Assembly: GCA_025997475.1 (NCBI GenBank)
Contig: BNUQ01000009.1
Location: forward strand, 1 to 52,097
Direction of reading: 5' to 3'
Origin: Planctomycetales bacterium
GTDB taxonomy: Bacteria > Planctomycetota > SZUA-567
DNA: 52,097 nt
Position 1 is the first letter of the stretch, and each line of letters opens with the position of its first letter. Under the pieces are notes generated by a model. The model did no database searches. It was not told where the DNA came from and saw only the letters and a list, made by a program, of their open reading frames with translations. Positions 25,017-32,460 of the stretch are shown here, piece after piece. Both the position numbers and the translations under genes were made by a program.

Positions 25017-25290
25017 CTCTATAATTAACCATTCACAATTAACAATAGACCTGTTCGACAACCAATTCGCGGCAAATTTTCGGCTAATTTTCCGTCCCGC
25101 CGCGTCAAAATTCCTTGCAATACTCTCGGTATTGCTTCGTCATTTTTCCTTGCGGCACGAAAAATTAGACACGAACATTTGCTCACTCTTGGTTATCGAA
25201 CAGGTCTAATTGAGAAATTTGATTATCAAATTCACCGCACGAATTATCCCTCAATTGTTAATTTTTAATTGTTAATTGTTAATTTTTAAC
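25017..25290. repeat. Heptad-arm hairpin element, copy 9, split by a MITE
   Basis: The left arm (ATTAACCATTCACAATTAAC) ends at 25045, where MITE copy 2 is inserted. The core (AATTTGATTATCAAATTCAC, CGCACGAATTATCCCTC) and right arm (AATTGTTAATTTTTAATTGT) resume at 25209. Removing the MITE and one TA restores a standard element. Confidence 0.75.
25046..25208. mobile_element. 163-bp MITE, copy 2
   Basis: It has the same length and nearly the same ends (TAGACCTGTTCGACAACC / GGTTATCGAACAGGTCTA) as copy 1, with about fifteen scattered differences by eye, several on opposite sides of the internal stem. It is inserted at a TA between the left arm and core of heptad-arm element 9. Confidence 0.88.
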
Positions 25291-25306
25291 GTCCCTCGCA
25301 ATTATC

Positions 25307-25319
25307 AAACAGGTCTATT
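25307..25319 (+). promoter_or_regulatory. MITE-end-like AAACAGGTCTATT serving as ribosome binding region
   Basis: AAACAGGTCTATT lies directly before the ATG of the GtrB-like gene. It resembles the right end of the MITE (GAACAGGTCTA) and provides AGG six bases before the start codon. The same 12 bases AAACAGGTCTAT occur on the minus strand at 27013-27024 (start of the CbiO gene) and at 11485-11496 (start of the deacetylase). Confidence 0.45.
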
Positions 25320-26258
25320 ATGCCCGCCGTCGAATCGTCCGTGCCGCTCCTGTCGTTAGTCGTGCCGTGCTTTAACGAGAGCGCGGTGTTGGAACAATTT
25401 TATGCCGCCGCGACGCGGGCGTTAGCCGAACTCGCCGGCATCGAAATGATTTTTGTCGATGACGGCTCGACGGACGGCACGCTCAAAATTTTGCAGACCC
25501 TCGCCGCGACCGACCCGCGCGCGCATTACGTTTCTTTTTCACGGAATTTCGGCAAAGAGATGGCGATGCTCGCCGGTTTGCGCGAAGCCCGCGGGGATTA
25601 CACCGTTATTCTCGACGCCGACTTGCAACATTCGCCGACGCTAATTCCGGCGATGTTGTCCGCCGTGCGCGGCGGCGAATACGACTGCGCCGCCGTCGTG
25701 CGCACCCGCGCCGGCGACGCGCCGATGCGCACGTTTCTCAGCCGCGTTTTTTATCGCGCGATGAATTTTTTGTCGGACTATGAAATGGTCGATGGCGCGG
25801 GCGATTTCCGGCTGTTTTCGCGCCGCTACAAAGACGCCTTGCTGGCGGTCGGCGAACACCACCGCTTTTCCAAAGGACTTTTCCCGTGGGTCGGTTTTCA
25901 GACGAAATGGCTTCATTGCGAAAACGCGGCGCGCGCCGGCGGCGAAACCAAATGGTCGTCGCGCAAGTTGGCGCTTTACGCGCTCGACGGGCTGATTGGT
26001 TTTTCGACGCGGTTGTTGTCGCTGATTTCGTGGGGCGGGATTATCACTTGCTTGTTGTCGTTGGCGGTGCTGGGCTATTTGATTGTCGCGAAATTGGTCG
26101 GCGCGATGCCGACGGACGGCACGACGACGCTCGGATGCATCATCGCGTTTTTTAGCGGCGTGCAACTCTTCGCCACCGGCATCCTCGGACAATACATCGC
26201 GAAAATCCACGACGAAGTCAAAAACCGTCCGCACTATCTCGTCAAAGAAAAGCGGTGA
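25320..26258 (+). CDS. GtrB/DPM1-like polyprenyl-phosphate glycosyltransferase
   Basis: A 312-residue GT2 enzyme. VVPCFNESAVLEQF, EMIFVDDGSTDGT, FSRNFGKEMAMLAGLREARGD and VILDADLQHSP are the blocks of the DPM1/GtrB group, which moves a sugar from UDP- or GDP-sugar to undecaprenyl phosphate. Two C-terminal membrane helices (LISWGGIITCLLSLAVLGYLI and GCIIAFFSGVQLFATGILGQYIA) and the ending YIAKIHDEVKNRPHYLV are typical of GtrB/CsbB. The flippase and transferase partners usually encoded beside it are absent. The start ATG is preceded by the MITE-like AAACAGGTCTATT. The sugar is unknown. Confidence 0.9.
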   Translation: MPAVESSVPLLSLVVPCFNESAVLEQFYAAATRALAELAGIEMIFVDDGSTDGTLKILQTLAATDPRAHYVSFSRNFGKEMAMLAGLREARGDYTVILDADLQHSPTLIPAMLSAVRGGEYDCAAVVRTRAGDAPMRTFLSRVFYRAMNFLSDYEMVDGAGDFRLFSRRYKDALLAVGEHHRFSKGLFPWVGFQTKWLHCENAARAGGETKWSSRKLALYALDGLIGFSTRLLSLISWGGIITCLLSLAVLGYLIVAKLVGAMPTDGTTTLGCIIAFFSGVQLFATGILGQYIAKIHDEVKNRPHYLVKEKR

Positions 26259-26272
26259 AAACGCCGCGCCTT

Positions 26273-26974
26273 TTACAACCCCGCCGCCCGCAATCCCGCC
26301 GCGTCGCCGAGAATTTTTTCGATTTTGTCGTCGGCGAAAACTTGCCCGTCTTTTAACACCAACGCCCGCTCGCAGACCGCTTGCGCCAGCGCGAAATCGT
26401 GCGTCGCCATCAACAACGTTTGCGGCAACGTCAGCAGAATTTCGATTAAATTACGCCGCGAGCGCGGGTCTAAAAAAGTCGCCGGCTCGTCCAACAATAA
26501 AATTTCCGGCGACAAGACCAAAACGCCCGCCAATTCCACCAAGCGCTTTTCGCCGCCGGAAAGTTTGCCGGTAATCCGCCCGCTCAACGGCGCGATATTT
26601 AAGCGCGCCAAAGTCGCGGCGACGCGACGCGCAATTTCGTCTTCGGGCAGGCGGTAATTGCGCGGACCGAACGCCACGTCTTCGGCGACCGTCGGCATAA
26701 AAAGTTGGTCGTCGGGATTCTGCAATAACAGACCGGCTTTTTGCCGCACCGCCGCCAAATTTTCCGCGCCCACCGTCGCGCCGCCGACGCGCATTTCACC
26801 GCTCGCGGGCAACAACACGCCGACGACGGCGAGCAACAACGTGGTTTTGCCGGAACCGTTGGCGCCGAGCAACGCCACGCGCTCGCCCGTCCGGATGGTG
26901 AAACTCACGTCGCGCAACACCGGCTCGCGCGGCGCGTAACCGGCGGTGAAACGGTCGGCGGCAAGCATCGGCAT
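26273..26974 (-). CDS. CbiO/EcfA-type ABC transporter ATPase
   Basis: A 233-residue ABC ATPase. Walker A is LLGANGSGKTTLL, the Q-loop is LLLQNPDDQLFMPTVAEDVAFGPRN (the ECF/CbiO hallmark), the signature is LSGGEKRLVELAGVLV, Walker B is ILLLDEPATFLDP and the switch His is in LMATHDFA. Such ATPases energise uptake of cobalt, nickel or vitamins with an ECF transmembrane subunit, none of which is encoded nearby. Three candidate starts (27013 TTG, 26974 ATG, 26968 ATG) exist; I chose 26974 because family similarity begins soon after. It is convergent with the glycosyltransferase, the stop codons being 14 bases apart. Confidence 0.87.
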   Translation of the reverse strand: MPMLAADRFTAGYAPREPVLRDVSFTIRTGERVALLGANGSGKTTLLLAVVGVLLPASGEMRVGGATVGAENLAAVRQKAGLLLQNPDDQLFMPTVAEDVAFGPRNYRLPEDEIARRVAATLARLNIAPLSGRITGKLSGGEKRLVELAGVLVLSPEILLLDEPATFLDPRSRRNLIEILLTLPQTLLMATHDFALAQAVCERALVLKDGQVFADDKIEKILGDAAGLRAAGL

Positions 26975-27036
26975 TCGAGCATCTACCGCAAGCTGGGGAT
27001 TGATGTTGTTCAATAGACCTGTTTCCTAATTTTTTT

Positions 27037-27135
27037 TCTCTCACGGAGGCGCGGCGGACGCGGAGGAATATCAATCGAGATGTTCTATTCAATTGCCACG
27101 CCCTTGTCTTAAAAGGCGTGGCAATCGAGTAGGGC
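27037..27135. repeat. Nested palindromic element, deletion derivative
   Basis: It has the same order as copy A at 14329: a CTCTCACGGAGG tract, TCAATCGAGA, then TTCTATTCAATTGCCACGCC. The interior is cut to CTTGTCTTAAAAGG before GCGTGGCAATCGAGTAGGGC, so only 54 bp remain between the ends (27082-27135). It lies between the CbiO and HU genes. Confidence 0.75.
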
Positions 27136-27158
27136 AACCGACCGCAATTCCAGCCAAT

Positions 27159-27192
27159 AAAAAAACGGGCGCGAGGTCGCAATCGCGTCCGT
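27159..27192 (-). terminator. Rho-independent terminator of the HU gene
   Basis: On the minus strand, ACGGACGCGA pairs with TCGCGCCCGT (one mismatch) and is followed by seven T. It starts 27 bases after the HU stop codon. Confidence 0.88.
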
Positions 27193-27218
27193 TTCGGAAA
27201 TTACCGTTTGCCGTTCGA

Positions 27219-27572
27219 CTACGCATCTTTGAGGGCTTTGAGCGGACGCACTTTGACTTTCGTCGTGGCTTTCTTGGCGGGAACGTCCATAAATTCGCCG
27301 GGTTTGAACGGATTCGGGACGTGCTTGCGCGCGGGTTTCGCGGGGATGTTGATTTTTTCGATTTTCACCAAACCCGGCAACACAAACTTGCCGCTACCAT
27401 TTTTGCCGAGAGATTTTTTGATGTTCTCACCGAGCGCGTCGAGCACCTTGTCAACGTCTTTCTTGGTGAGTTCCGTCTCTTCGGCAATCGCCGCCAGCAA
27501 TTCGGTCTTGCTCAACGGTTTCTCCGCCTTCGCCGACGCTTTCGCCGGCTTTTCCGCAGTCGCTTTAGCCAT
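27219..27572 (-). CDS. hup: HU-family DNA-binding protein with Lys/Ala-rich N-terminal tail
   Basis: A 117-residue HU/IHF-family protein. The core starts at LSKTELLAAIAEETELTKKDVDKVLDALGENI (dimerisation helices), continues with GSGKFVLPGLVKIEKINIPAKPARKHVPNPFKPGEFMDVPAKKATTKVKVRPLKALKDA, the beta arm and C-terminal helix. Arm residues deviate: the usual RNPRTG at the arm tip reads ARKHVPNP. An 18-residue tail rich in Lys and Ala precedes the core. It compacts DNA in the nucleoid. A strong terminator follows and an AGGAGAA ribosome binding site precedes the ATG, so it is a single-gene unit. Confidence 0.9.
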   Translation of the reverse strand: MAKATAEKPAKASAKAEKPLSKTELLAAIAEETELTKKDVDKVLDALGENIKKSLGKNGSGKFVLPGLVKIEKINIPAKPARKHVPNPFKPGEFMDVPAKKATTKVKVRPLKALKDA

Positions 27573-27750
27573 GTTCTTCTCCTTTTCCTGATAGAAAAAA
27601 CGCCCAAAAACCCGTAAAAAACAGTATTTTTCCCGAAGCGCGGCGCGATATTACGAGAACAGTTGACGCTTGCAAGAAGCAAATGACGCTTTATTTCCCG
27701 CCGGTAAAAATTTTTCGCTCTCGAAAAAATCCGAAAAAACAGGCGATTTG

Positions 27751-27870
27751 CGAGCGGACAACGGGCGGTTGTCCGCGAACCGCGACCGCGACCAACCGTT
27801 CTCGGCTCACGGCTCGTTGCCCACGGCTCACGGCTCGTTGCCCACGGATCACGGCTCGTTGCCCACGGTC
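27751..27870. repeat. GC-rich heptad tandem repeat (10 units) with adjacent hairpin
   Basis: From 27801 to 27870 there are ten consecutive 7-mers: CTCGGCT, CACGGCT, CGTTGCC, CACGGCT, CACGGCT, CGTTGCC, CACGGAT, CACGGCT, CGTTGCC, CACGGTC. These also form three 21-bp super-units. The last two units code the end of the pseudo-receiver gene. To the left, GCGGACAAC-GGGC-GGTTGTCCGC (about 27754-27776) is a strong hairpin. Confidence 0.85.
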
Positions 27871-29414
27871 TTCGCTTTTTCTTCTTTTTCGATGTCGAGC
27901 ATCCGGTTTTCCAAAGTGAATAGAAAACGTTCGACGACTTTCAGCGCTTCGGGTTTTTCGCGGCGCATTCGCGACATCGTTTGTTTCATTTCGCCGAACG
28001 CCTTTTTGCGCGCCGTTCGCAACGGCGCGGTCGCGTCGTCGCTCGCCGTCGCGAGCAACATATCCGCGATAAAAAATCGCCGCGTCTGGCAATAGACGAT
28101 TTCTTCCACCACGTCAAATTCCACGTCGTTCACTTCGTTTATCGCCGCGAACGCCGCTTGCAGTTTGTCCCGCTGACCGGCGCGCAACGCCGCCAATTGC
28201 GATTTTTCCGCCGGCTTTGCTTCGGCGGCTTTAATCATCAAACCGTAAATGTGATGCTGTTTGAGCCAATACGCCGCGATTTTCTGGCGCAACCGCGCCT
28301 GCGCCTGCCCGCGCAATTGCGACGGCAAAATATCGTTGGCGCACTGTATCGCCAAGTCATACGCCAACAGCGCGTCTGTCGGCAAGCGCGGAATCTGCGG
28401 GTCGGCGTCGTTGATTTTGAACAAGCCCTCGCCCTTTTCCGTCGCGCCGCGCGCCGCTTTCAACCGCTCGGCGGCTTGCGCGGCGAATTTTTCCTGCAAA
28501 CGCGGATTGACCTCAAAAAACGGGAGCGACCATTCTTTGTCTTTGAGTTGCTCGACCTCGCTTAACGTGCTGTTGCCCTGCAAATTGCTTCGGCGCATGC
28601 CGCCGCGGTCGGCGGTGTATAAACATTGCGGGCAGAGCAACGCCTCGACGAGAATGTTGTGCAAAAAGTCGCGCTCCAACGCCTCGTTGTAAATGCCGAT
28701 GCCCATAAAATCGTTGGGGTCTTCGCGGAGCGAGCGGTCAATCAGGCGCGGCGCGGTGAACGTGCATTCGCAAAACGGGCAACGGTAATAGGTCGCCCGC
28801 AAAGCGTAATTGCGCGGACGCGGAAAACCGCCGAATAAATACGGAAAATTCAGCGGCGTGCGCGCGGCGTGCGCGTCCGCCGTTTTCTGTTCGGCGCTCG
28901 CGACGGGCGCGGCGGCTTGTTTCAACAACGCCGTCAGAAACGCGGGAAAATCGAGCGGCAACAAAAACGCCGCGAACAGCGCCGGACGCAATTGTTTGAC
29001 TTTTGCCGATTCGTTGGCGCTGTAAAACATCGCCACCGGCAGTTTGGCGAAATGCTGATTGCCGAGCATCGCGCGCATTAGCCCGACGCTGTCGAGCCGC
29101 GCCAAATTCGCCGCGCACAGCACCAAATCCACCGGCTGATGTCGGTTGAATTGCGCGTCGAGCGCCGCGCGGGCGTCGGCGCCGTCGGCGGCTTCGACGA
29201 CTTCGACCGACAACGCTTGCAATAATTTCGCGACCTTGCCGCGCAATGCCGCGTCGCCGACGGCGATTAAAACCCGTTTGCCGCTGATGGCGGTTTGTGG
29301 ACGCGGCGGCGGCGGGGCGGAAGCGACAAGAACTCTGGCGGCGGCGGGCGGGCGCGGCGCGGCGGCGAACGTCATTGCGCCGACAGCGGGACGCGGGGCG
29401 AGAGTGGGGGGCAT
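27849..29414 (-). CDS. Degenerate receiver domain fused to DUF2225-like zinc module
   Basis: A 521-residue protein. After a Pro/Ala-rich leader (about 1-45), residues about 45-165 follow the receiver fold (RVLIAVGDAALRGKVAKLLQALSVEVVEAADGADARAAL...). The acidic pair and the phospho-acceptor Asp are absent (VDLVLCAANLARLDSVGLM where DLVLLD is expected). Residues about 215-500 contain YYRCPFCECTFTAPRL and LLCPQCLYTADRGGM, two Cys pairs that with the long helical rest resemble DUF2225. Function unknown. The C-terminus (TVGNEP) is encoded by a heptad tandem repeat. I chose the ATG at 29412-29414. Confidence 0.72.
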   Translation of the reverse strand: MPPTLAPRPAVGAMTFAAAPRPPAAARVLVASAPPPPRPQTAISGKRVLIAVGDAALRGKVAKLLQALSVEVVEAADGADARAALDAQFNRHQPVDLVLCAANLARLDSVGLMRAMLGNQHFAKLPVAMFYSANESAKVKQLRPALFAAFLLPLDFPAFLTALLKQAAAPVASAEQKTADAHAARTPLNFPYLFGGFPRPRNYALRATYYRCPFCECTFTAPRLIDRSLREDPNDFMGIGIYNEALERDFLHNILVEALLCPQCLYTADRGGMRRSNLQGNSTLSEVEQLKDKEWSLPFFEVNPRLQEKFAAQAAERLKAARGATEKGEGLFKINDADPQIPRLPTDALLAYDLAIQCANDILPSQLRGQAQARLRQKIAAYWLKQHHIYGLMIKAAEAKPAEKSQLAALRAGQRDKLQAAFAAINEVNDVEFDVVEEIVYCQTRRFFIADMLLATASDDATAPLRTARKKAFGEMKQTMSRMRREKPEALKVVERFLFTLENRMLDIEKEEKAKTVGNEP

Positions 29415-29550
29415 AAATAAACCCAAGCGAGGGAAAAAGGACTTCGCCCCTTTATCGGCATTATCCGTCGATTACCTTGAATTTAGGGCGGTTTAACCGC
29501 CACGCGCCAAACCTTTGGCATTCGGGAAGTTCGCGGTATTATTGAGAGGG

Positions 29551-29597
29551 CAATTAAGAATTAAGAATTAAGAATGCAGAATTAATTCTTAATTAAC
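29551..29597. repeat. Heptad repeat with small hairpin
   Basis: ATTAAGA-type heptads (AATTAAG repeated three times) followed by AATTAATTCTTAATTAA fold back on themselves. There is no family core. It is upstream of the CrtI-like gene. A perfect GGCGGTTTAACCGCC palindrome lies at 29487-29501. Confidence 0.65.
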
Positions 29598-29646
29598 CGT
29601 GTCGCCGGACAACGCGATTAAAAATCAACCGATAAGGTGCCTCATT

Positions 29647-31056
29647 ATGAAACCCCTCTCCGAACTTGCTTCCGCTTACGACGTGATTGTTATCGGCGCC
29701 GGTCTCGGCGGGATGACCGCCGCCAACCGCCTGGCGCGTTTCGGGCGCAAAGTGTTGTTGCTCGAACAACATTTTATGCTCGGCGGACTGGCCGCGTATT
29801 TCAAGCGCGGCGAGCATATTTTCGACGTGTCGTTGCACGGCTTTCCGTTCGGCATGGTCAAGACCTGTCGCAAGTATTGGAGCGCCGACATCGCCGACCG
29901 CATCGTGCAATTGAAAAATATCGTCTTTGACAATCCGCAATTCGCGTTGACCACGACGTTCGACACGGCGGATTTCACCGACAAATTGGTTAATTATTTT
30001 CACGTCGCGCCGGCGACGGTGGAAAAATTTTTCACCGCCTTGCGGGCGATGAATTTTTACGACGACCAAACGCAAACCACGCGGGAAATGTTTCAACAAT
30101 TTTTTCCCGACCGGAGTGAGGTCTGGCGGTTTTTGATGGAGCCGATTGCCTACGCCAACGGCTCGACGCTCGACGAACCGGCGATAACCTACGGCATCGT
30201 CTTCGCGAATTTTATGAATAAAGGCGTCTATACTTTTCGCGGCGGCACGGATTTGTTTATTGCAATGCTGACGGCGGAACTCGAAAAAAACGGCGTGGAC
30301 ATCGCCGTCCGCGCGCCGGTGAAAAAAATCACGCTGACGGACGGACGCGCCGCCGGCGTCGTCGTTGACGCGAGCGGCGGCGAGCGGACGATTGCCGCAC
30401 GCGCCGTGTTGTCGAACGCGAGTTTGCCGCGCACGGTGATGGAGATGCTCGGCAAGGAAAATATCCCGACGGAGTTGGCGGACTTGACGCTGGCGACGCG
30501 GATTTCGCAATCGTCGGTGCAGGTTTATATCGGCATCAAAAAAGGCGAGGTTCTTCCCGACATCGGCGATTTGCTGTTCACTTCGACCTATCCCGAATTT
30601 AATTCCGCGGCGCTCGCGGCGTTGCCGCCGACCAGCCGGACGTATTCGGTTTATTATCCGAGCACGCGCCCCGGACACGACCGCTACGCCGTCGTCGCGT
30701 CGATGAACGCGAAATTCGGCGATTGGGCGAATTTGAACGACGACGAATACTACGAATTAAAAGCCGCCTACACCGCCGACGCCGTCAAACATCTGCAAAA
30801 ATATGTGCCGAATATCGAGCATCTCATCGACCATTTGGAGGTGGCGACGCCGCGCACGTTTCGGCGCTACACCGGACATCTCGGCGGCGCGTCGTTCGGG
30901 ACGAAATTCGAGGGACTGAAAGTCAGCGAGGGCTTGCCCAAGTTTATCCCCGGCATGTATCACACCGGCAGTTGCGCCATCATCATGAGCGGCTGGCTCG
31001 GCGCGGCGAACTACGGCGTTATCGTCGCCAACCAAATCGAGAATTATTTGGCGTAA
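29647..31056 (+). CDS. CrtI/phytoene desaturase-like FAD-dependent oxidoreductase
   Basis: A 469-residue amine-oxidase/phytoene-desaturase-type flavoprotein. The Rossmann start is [32 protein letters not shown]; the substrate-domain motif [24 protein letters not shown] follows near 215. The C-terminal FAD block contains the family pattern [29 protein letters not shown]. Relatives desaturate or isomerise carotenoids or retinoids; the substrate cannot be inferred. No carotenoid genes are near. I chose the ATG at 29647, with AAGGTG upstream, over an alternative at 29599 that adds 16 residues without family match. It is convergent with the EamA gene, with only 8 bases between. Confidence 0.85.
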   Translation: MKPLSELASAYDVIVIGAGLGGMTAANRLARFGRKVLLLEQHFMLGGLAAYFKRGEHIFDVSLHGFPFGMVKTCRKYWSADIADRIVQLKNIVFDNPQFALTTTFDTADFTDKLVNYFHVAPATVEKFFTALRAMNFYDDQTQTTREMFQQFFPDRSEVWRFLMEPIAYANGSTLDEPAITYGIVFANFMNKGVYTFRGGTDLFIAMLTAELEKNGVDIAVRAPVKKITLTDGRAAGVVVDASGGERTIAARAVLSNASLPRTVMEMLGKENIPTELADLTLATRISQSSVQVYIGIKKGEVLPDIGDLLFTSTYPEFNSAALAALPPTSRTYSVYYPSTRPGHDRYAVVASMNAKFGDWANLNDDEYYELKAAYTADAVKHLQKYVPNIEHLIDHLEVATPRTFRRYTGHLGGASFGTKFEGLKVSEGLPKFIPGMYHTGSCAIIMSGWLGAANYGVIVANQIENYLA

Positions 31057-31064
31057 AACGCTTT

Positions 31065-31940
31065 TTAGTGGCACCACGCCAACAGCGCGATGCCGAAGAG
31101 GACTACGGCTAACGCCGCGCTTTTCACGAAAAGGTGCCGGTCGCGGTAGAAATAGGCGCCGACGGCGAAAGTTACAATCACGCTACTGCGGCGCAAAACC
31201 GAGACCAGCGAAATCGGCGTCTCCGGCAACGTGAGCGCGTAAAAATAAATCGTGTCGGCGGCGACGAGCAGAACGCCGTTTAACGGTATCGCCCAGCGCC
31301 AATGCCAAAGTTGCGGACGCCGGACCCGCGCGACCAACCACCCCGCGCCGAGAATGACGGTCATATTTACCATAAACCAGAATTGTCCGAGGTCGAACGG
31401 CACGCGCGCCACGCCGAAGAGATATTTGTCGTAGAGCGAAGCCGCCGCGCCCAAAATCGTGCCGAAGATTAAATAACGGATGCCGCGGTGCGCGGCGAAG
31501 GAAATGCCTTCTTTTTCGCCGATGACCGAAAACCAGCCGTAACCGCCCATCATTATCGCGGCGGCGGCGGCTTGTCCCCACGTCGGAATTTCGCCGTATA
31601 ACAGCACGGCGGCGAAAAAAGTCAGCAGGGGCGAGGCGGCGCGCAACGGCGCGGCGAGCGACAGCGGCAATTCGCGCAAGCCGTAATAGACGCCGTAAAA
31701 ACTCGCCGCCACAATCGCCGACTTGCCGAAAATCAGCCCCCACGTCGCCGCGTCGATGGCGAAATTGGCGCGCCACGCGCCGCGCGCCGCGCCGACCGCG
31801 AGGTAAAAAAGCGTCCCGCACAGCGACGACAAAAAAATTGCCGGCGCAATCGCGTTGCCCCGCATCGCCGGTTTGCCGGTCAAAATATAAAAGCCCAAAA
31901 CGACGGACGAGAGCAACGTCGGTAAAAACCAAGTGTCCAT
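31065..31940 (-). CDS. EamA/DMT-family transporter
   Basis: A 291-residue membrane protein with ten hydrophobic helices in two EamA-like halves. The first half ends with AAPLRAASPLLTFFAAVLLYGEIPTWGQAAAAAIMMGGYGW, a typical helix 4-5 of the drug/metabolite transporter superfamily, and the second with ISLVSVLRRSSVIVTFAVGAYFYRDRHLFVKSAALAVVLFGIALL. Substrate unknown. I chose the ATG at 31938-31940 (MDTWFLP) because it directly precedes the first membrane helix; an upstream start at 32018 would add a charged 26-residue tail. Confidence 0.85.
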   Translation of the reverse strand: MDTWFLPTLLSSVVLGFYILTGKPAMRGNAIAPAIFLSSLCGTLFYLAVGAARGAWRANFAIDAATWGLIFGKSAIVAASFYGVYYGLRELPLSLAAPLRAASPLLTFFAAVLLYGEIPTWGQAAAAAIMMGGYGWFSVIGEKEGISFAAHRGIRYLIFGTILGAAASLYDKYLFGVARVPFDLGQFWFMVNMTVILGAGWLVARVRRPQLWHWRWAIPLNGVLLVAADTIYFYALTLPETPISLVSVLRRSSVIVTFAVGAYFYRDRHLFVKSAALAVVLFGIALLAWCH

Positions 31941-32038
31941 TTGTTTCCTAATTTTTGCGGCTCGCGCTTGCCGAGCCGTAAGCAAGACGCTATTATTCGT
32001 TTCCGCGTTGTCCGGCAACCGCTTTAGCCCGCGAAAAT

Positions 32039-32431
32039 ATGAAGAATTATTTTTGGTTCATCTTGTTGCTGTGGTTCGTCGTCGCGCCGGTTGCGGCGCG
32101 GGCGGACGCCGACGTTTTCGCCGACGAGCCGGCGTTGGTGTGGTATCATCACACCGACCGCGATTTCGCCAAAAAAATCGTGGTCAACGAATTGGTGCGG
32201 CGGCGATGCGCCGACGACGTCAAATGGCAGGACGAATATCACGGCAGCGTCAGCGTGGCGTTGGGATTGATGTTGAGTATGCGCGGCTACATCGACGACG
32301 ACGCGATTGTCATCGAAAAATGCACCGGCACGCTGAGCGCCCGCGCCCTGCGCGAAATCCGCCGCATCTTAATGCGCCTGTTCCCGCTCGGCGACATCGA
32401 AGATTTATATTCGTTGGAAGAGGCGTCTTGA
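32039..32431 (+). CDS. Small exported protein of unknown function (130 aa)
   Basis: A signal peptide (YFWFILLLWFVVAPVAARA, cleavage near ADA) precedes a 107-residue mature domain. The mature part contains WYHHTDRDFAKKIVVNELVRRRCADDVKWQDEYHGSVSVALGLMLSMRGYIDDDAIVIEKC and ends acidic. Two Cys (about residues 57 and 95) could form a disulfide. I recognise no family. It lies 29 bases upstream of the SpoIIE-type gene on the same strand, so the two may form an operon, with this protein as a possible periplasmic partner of that sensor. Confidence 0.7.
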   Translation: MKNYFWFILLLWFVVAPVAARADADVFADEPALVWYHHTDRDFAKKIVVNELVRRRCADDVKWQDEYHGSVSVALGLMLSMRGYIDDDAIVIEKCTGTLSARALREIRRILMRLFPLGDIEDLYSLEEAS

Positions 32432-32460
32432 GCCGTCCGCGCAATTACCCCTTTAATTTT

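Noticed and set aside
27751..27776. Strong hairpin GCGGACAAC/GTTGTCCGC as a riboswitch or operator.
   Set aside because: It lies downstream of two genes' ends, not before a start, so a terminator or repeat role is more likely.
29593..30678. A 361-residue reverse frame opposite the CrtI-like gene.
   Set aside because: Arg/His/Gln-rich composition with no motif. The plus-strand gene has clear FAD motifs throughout.
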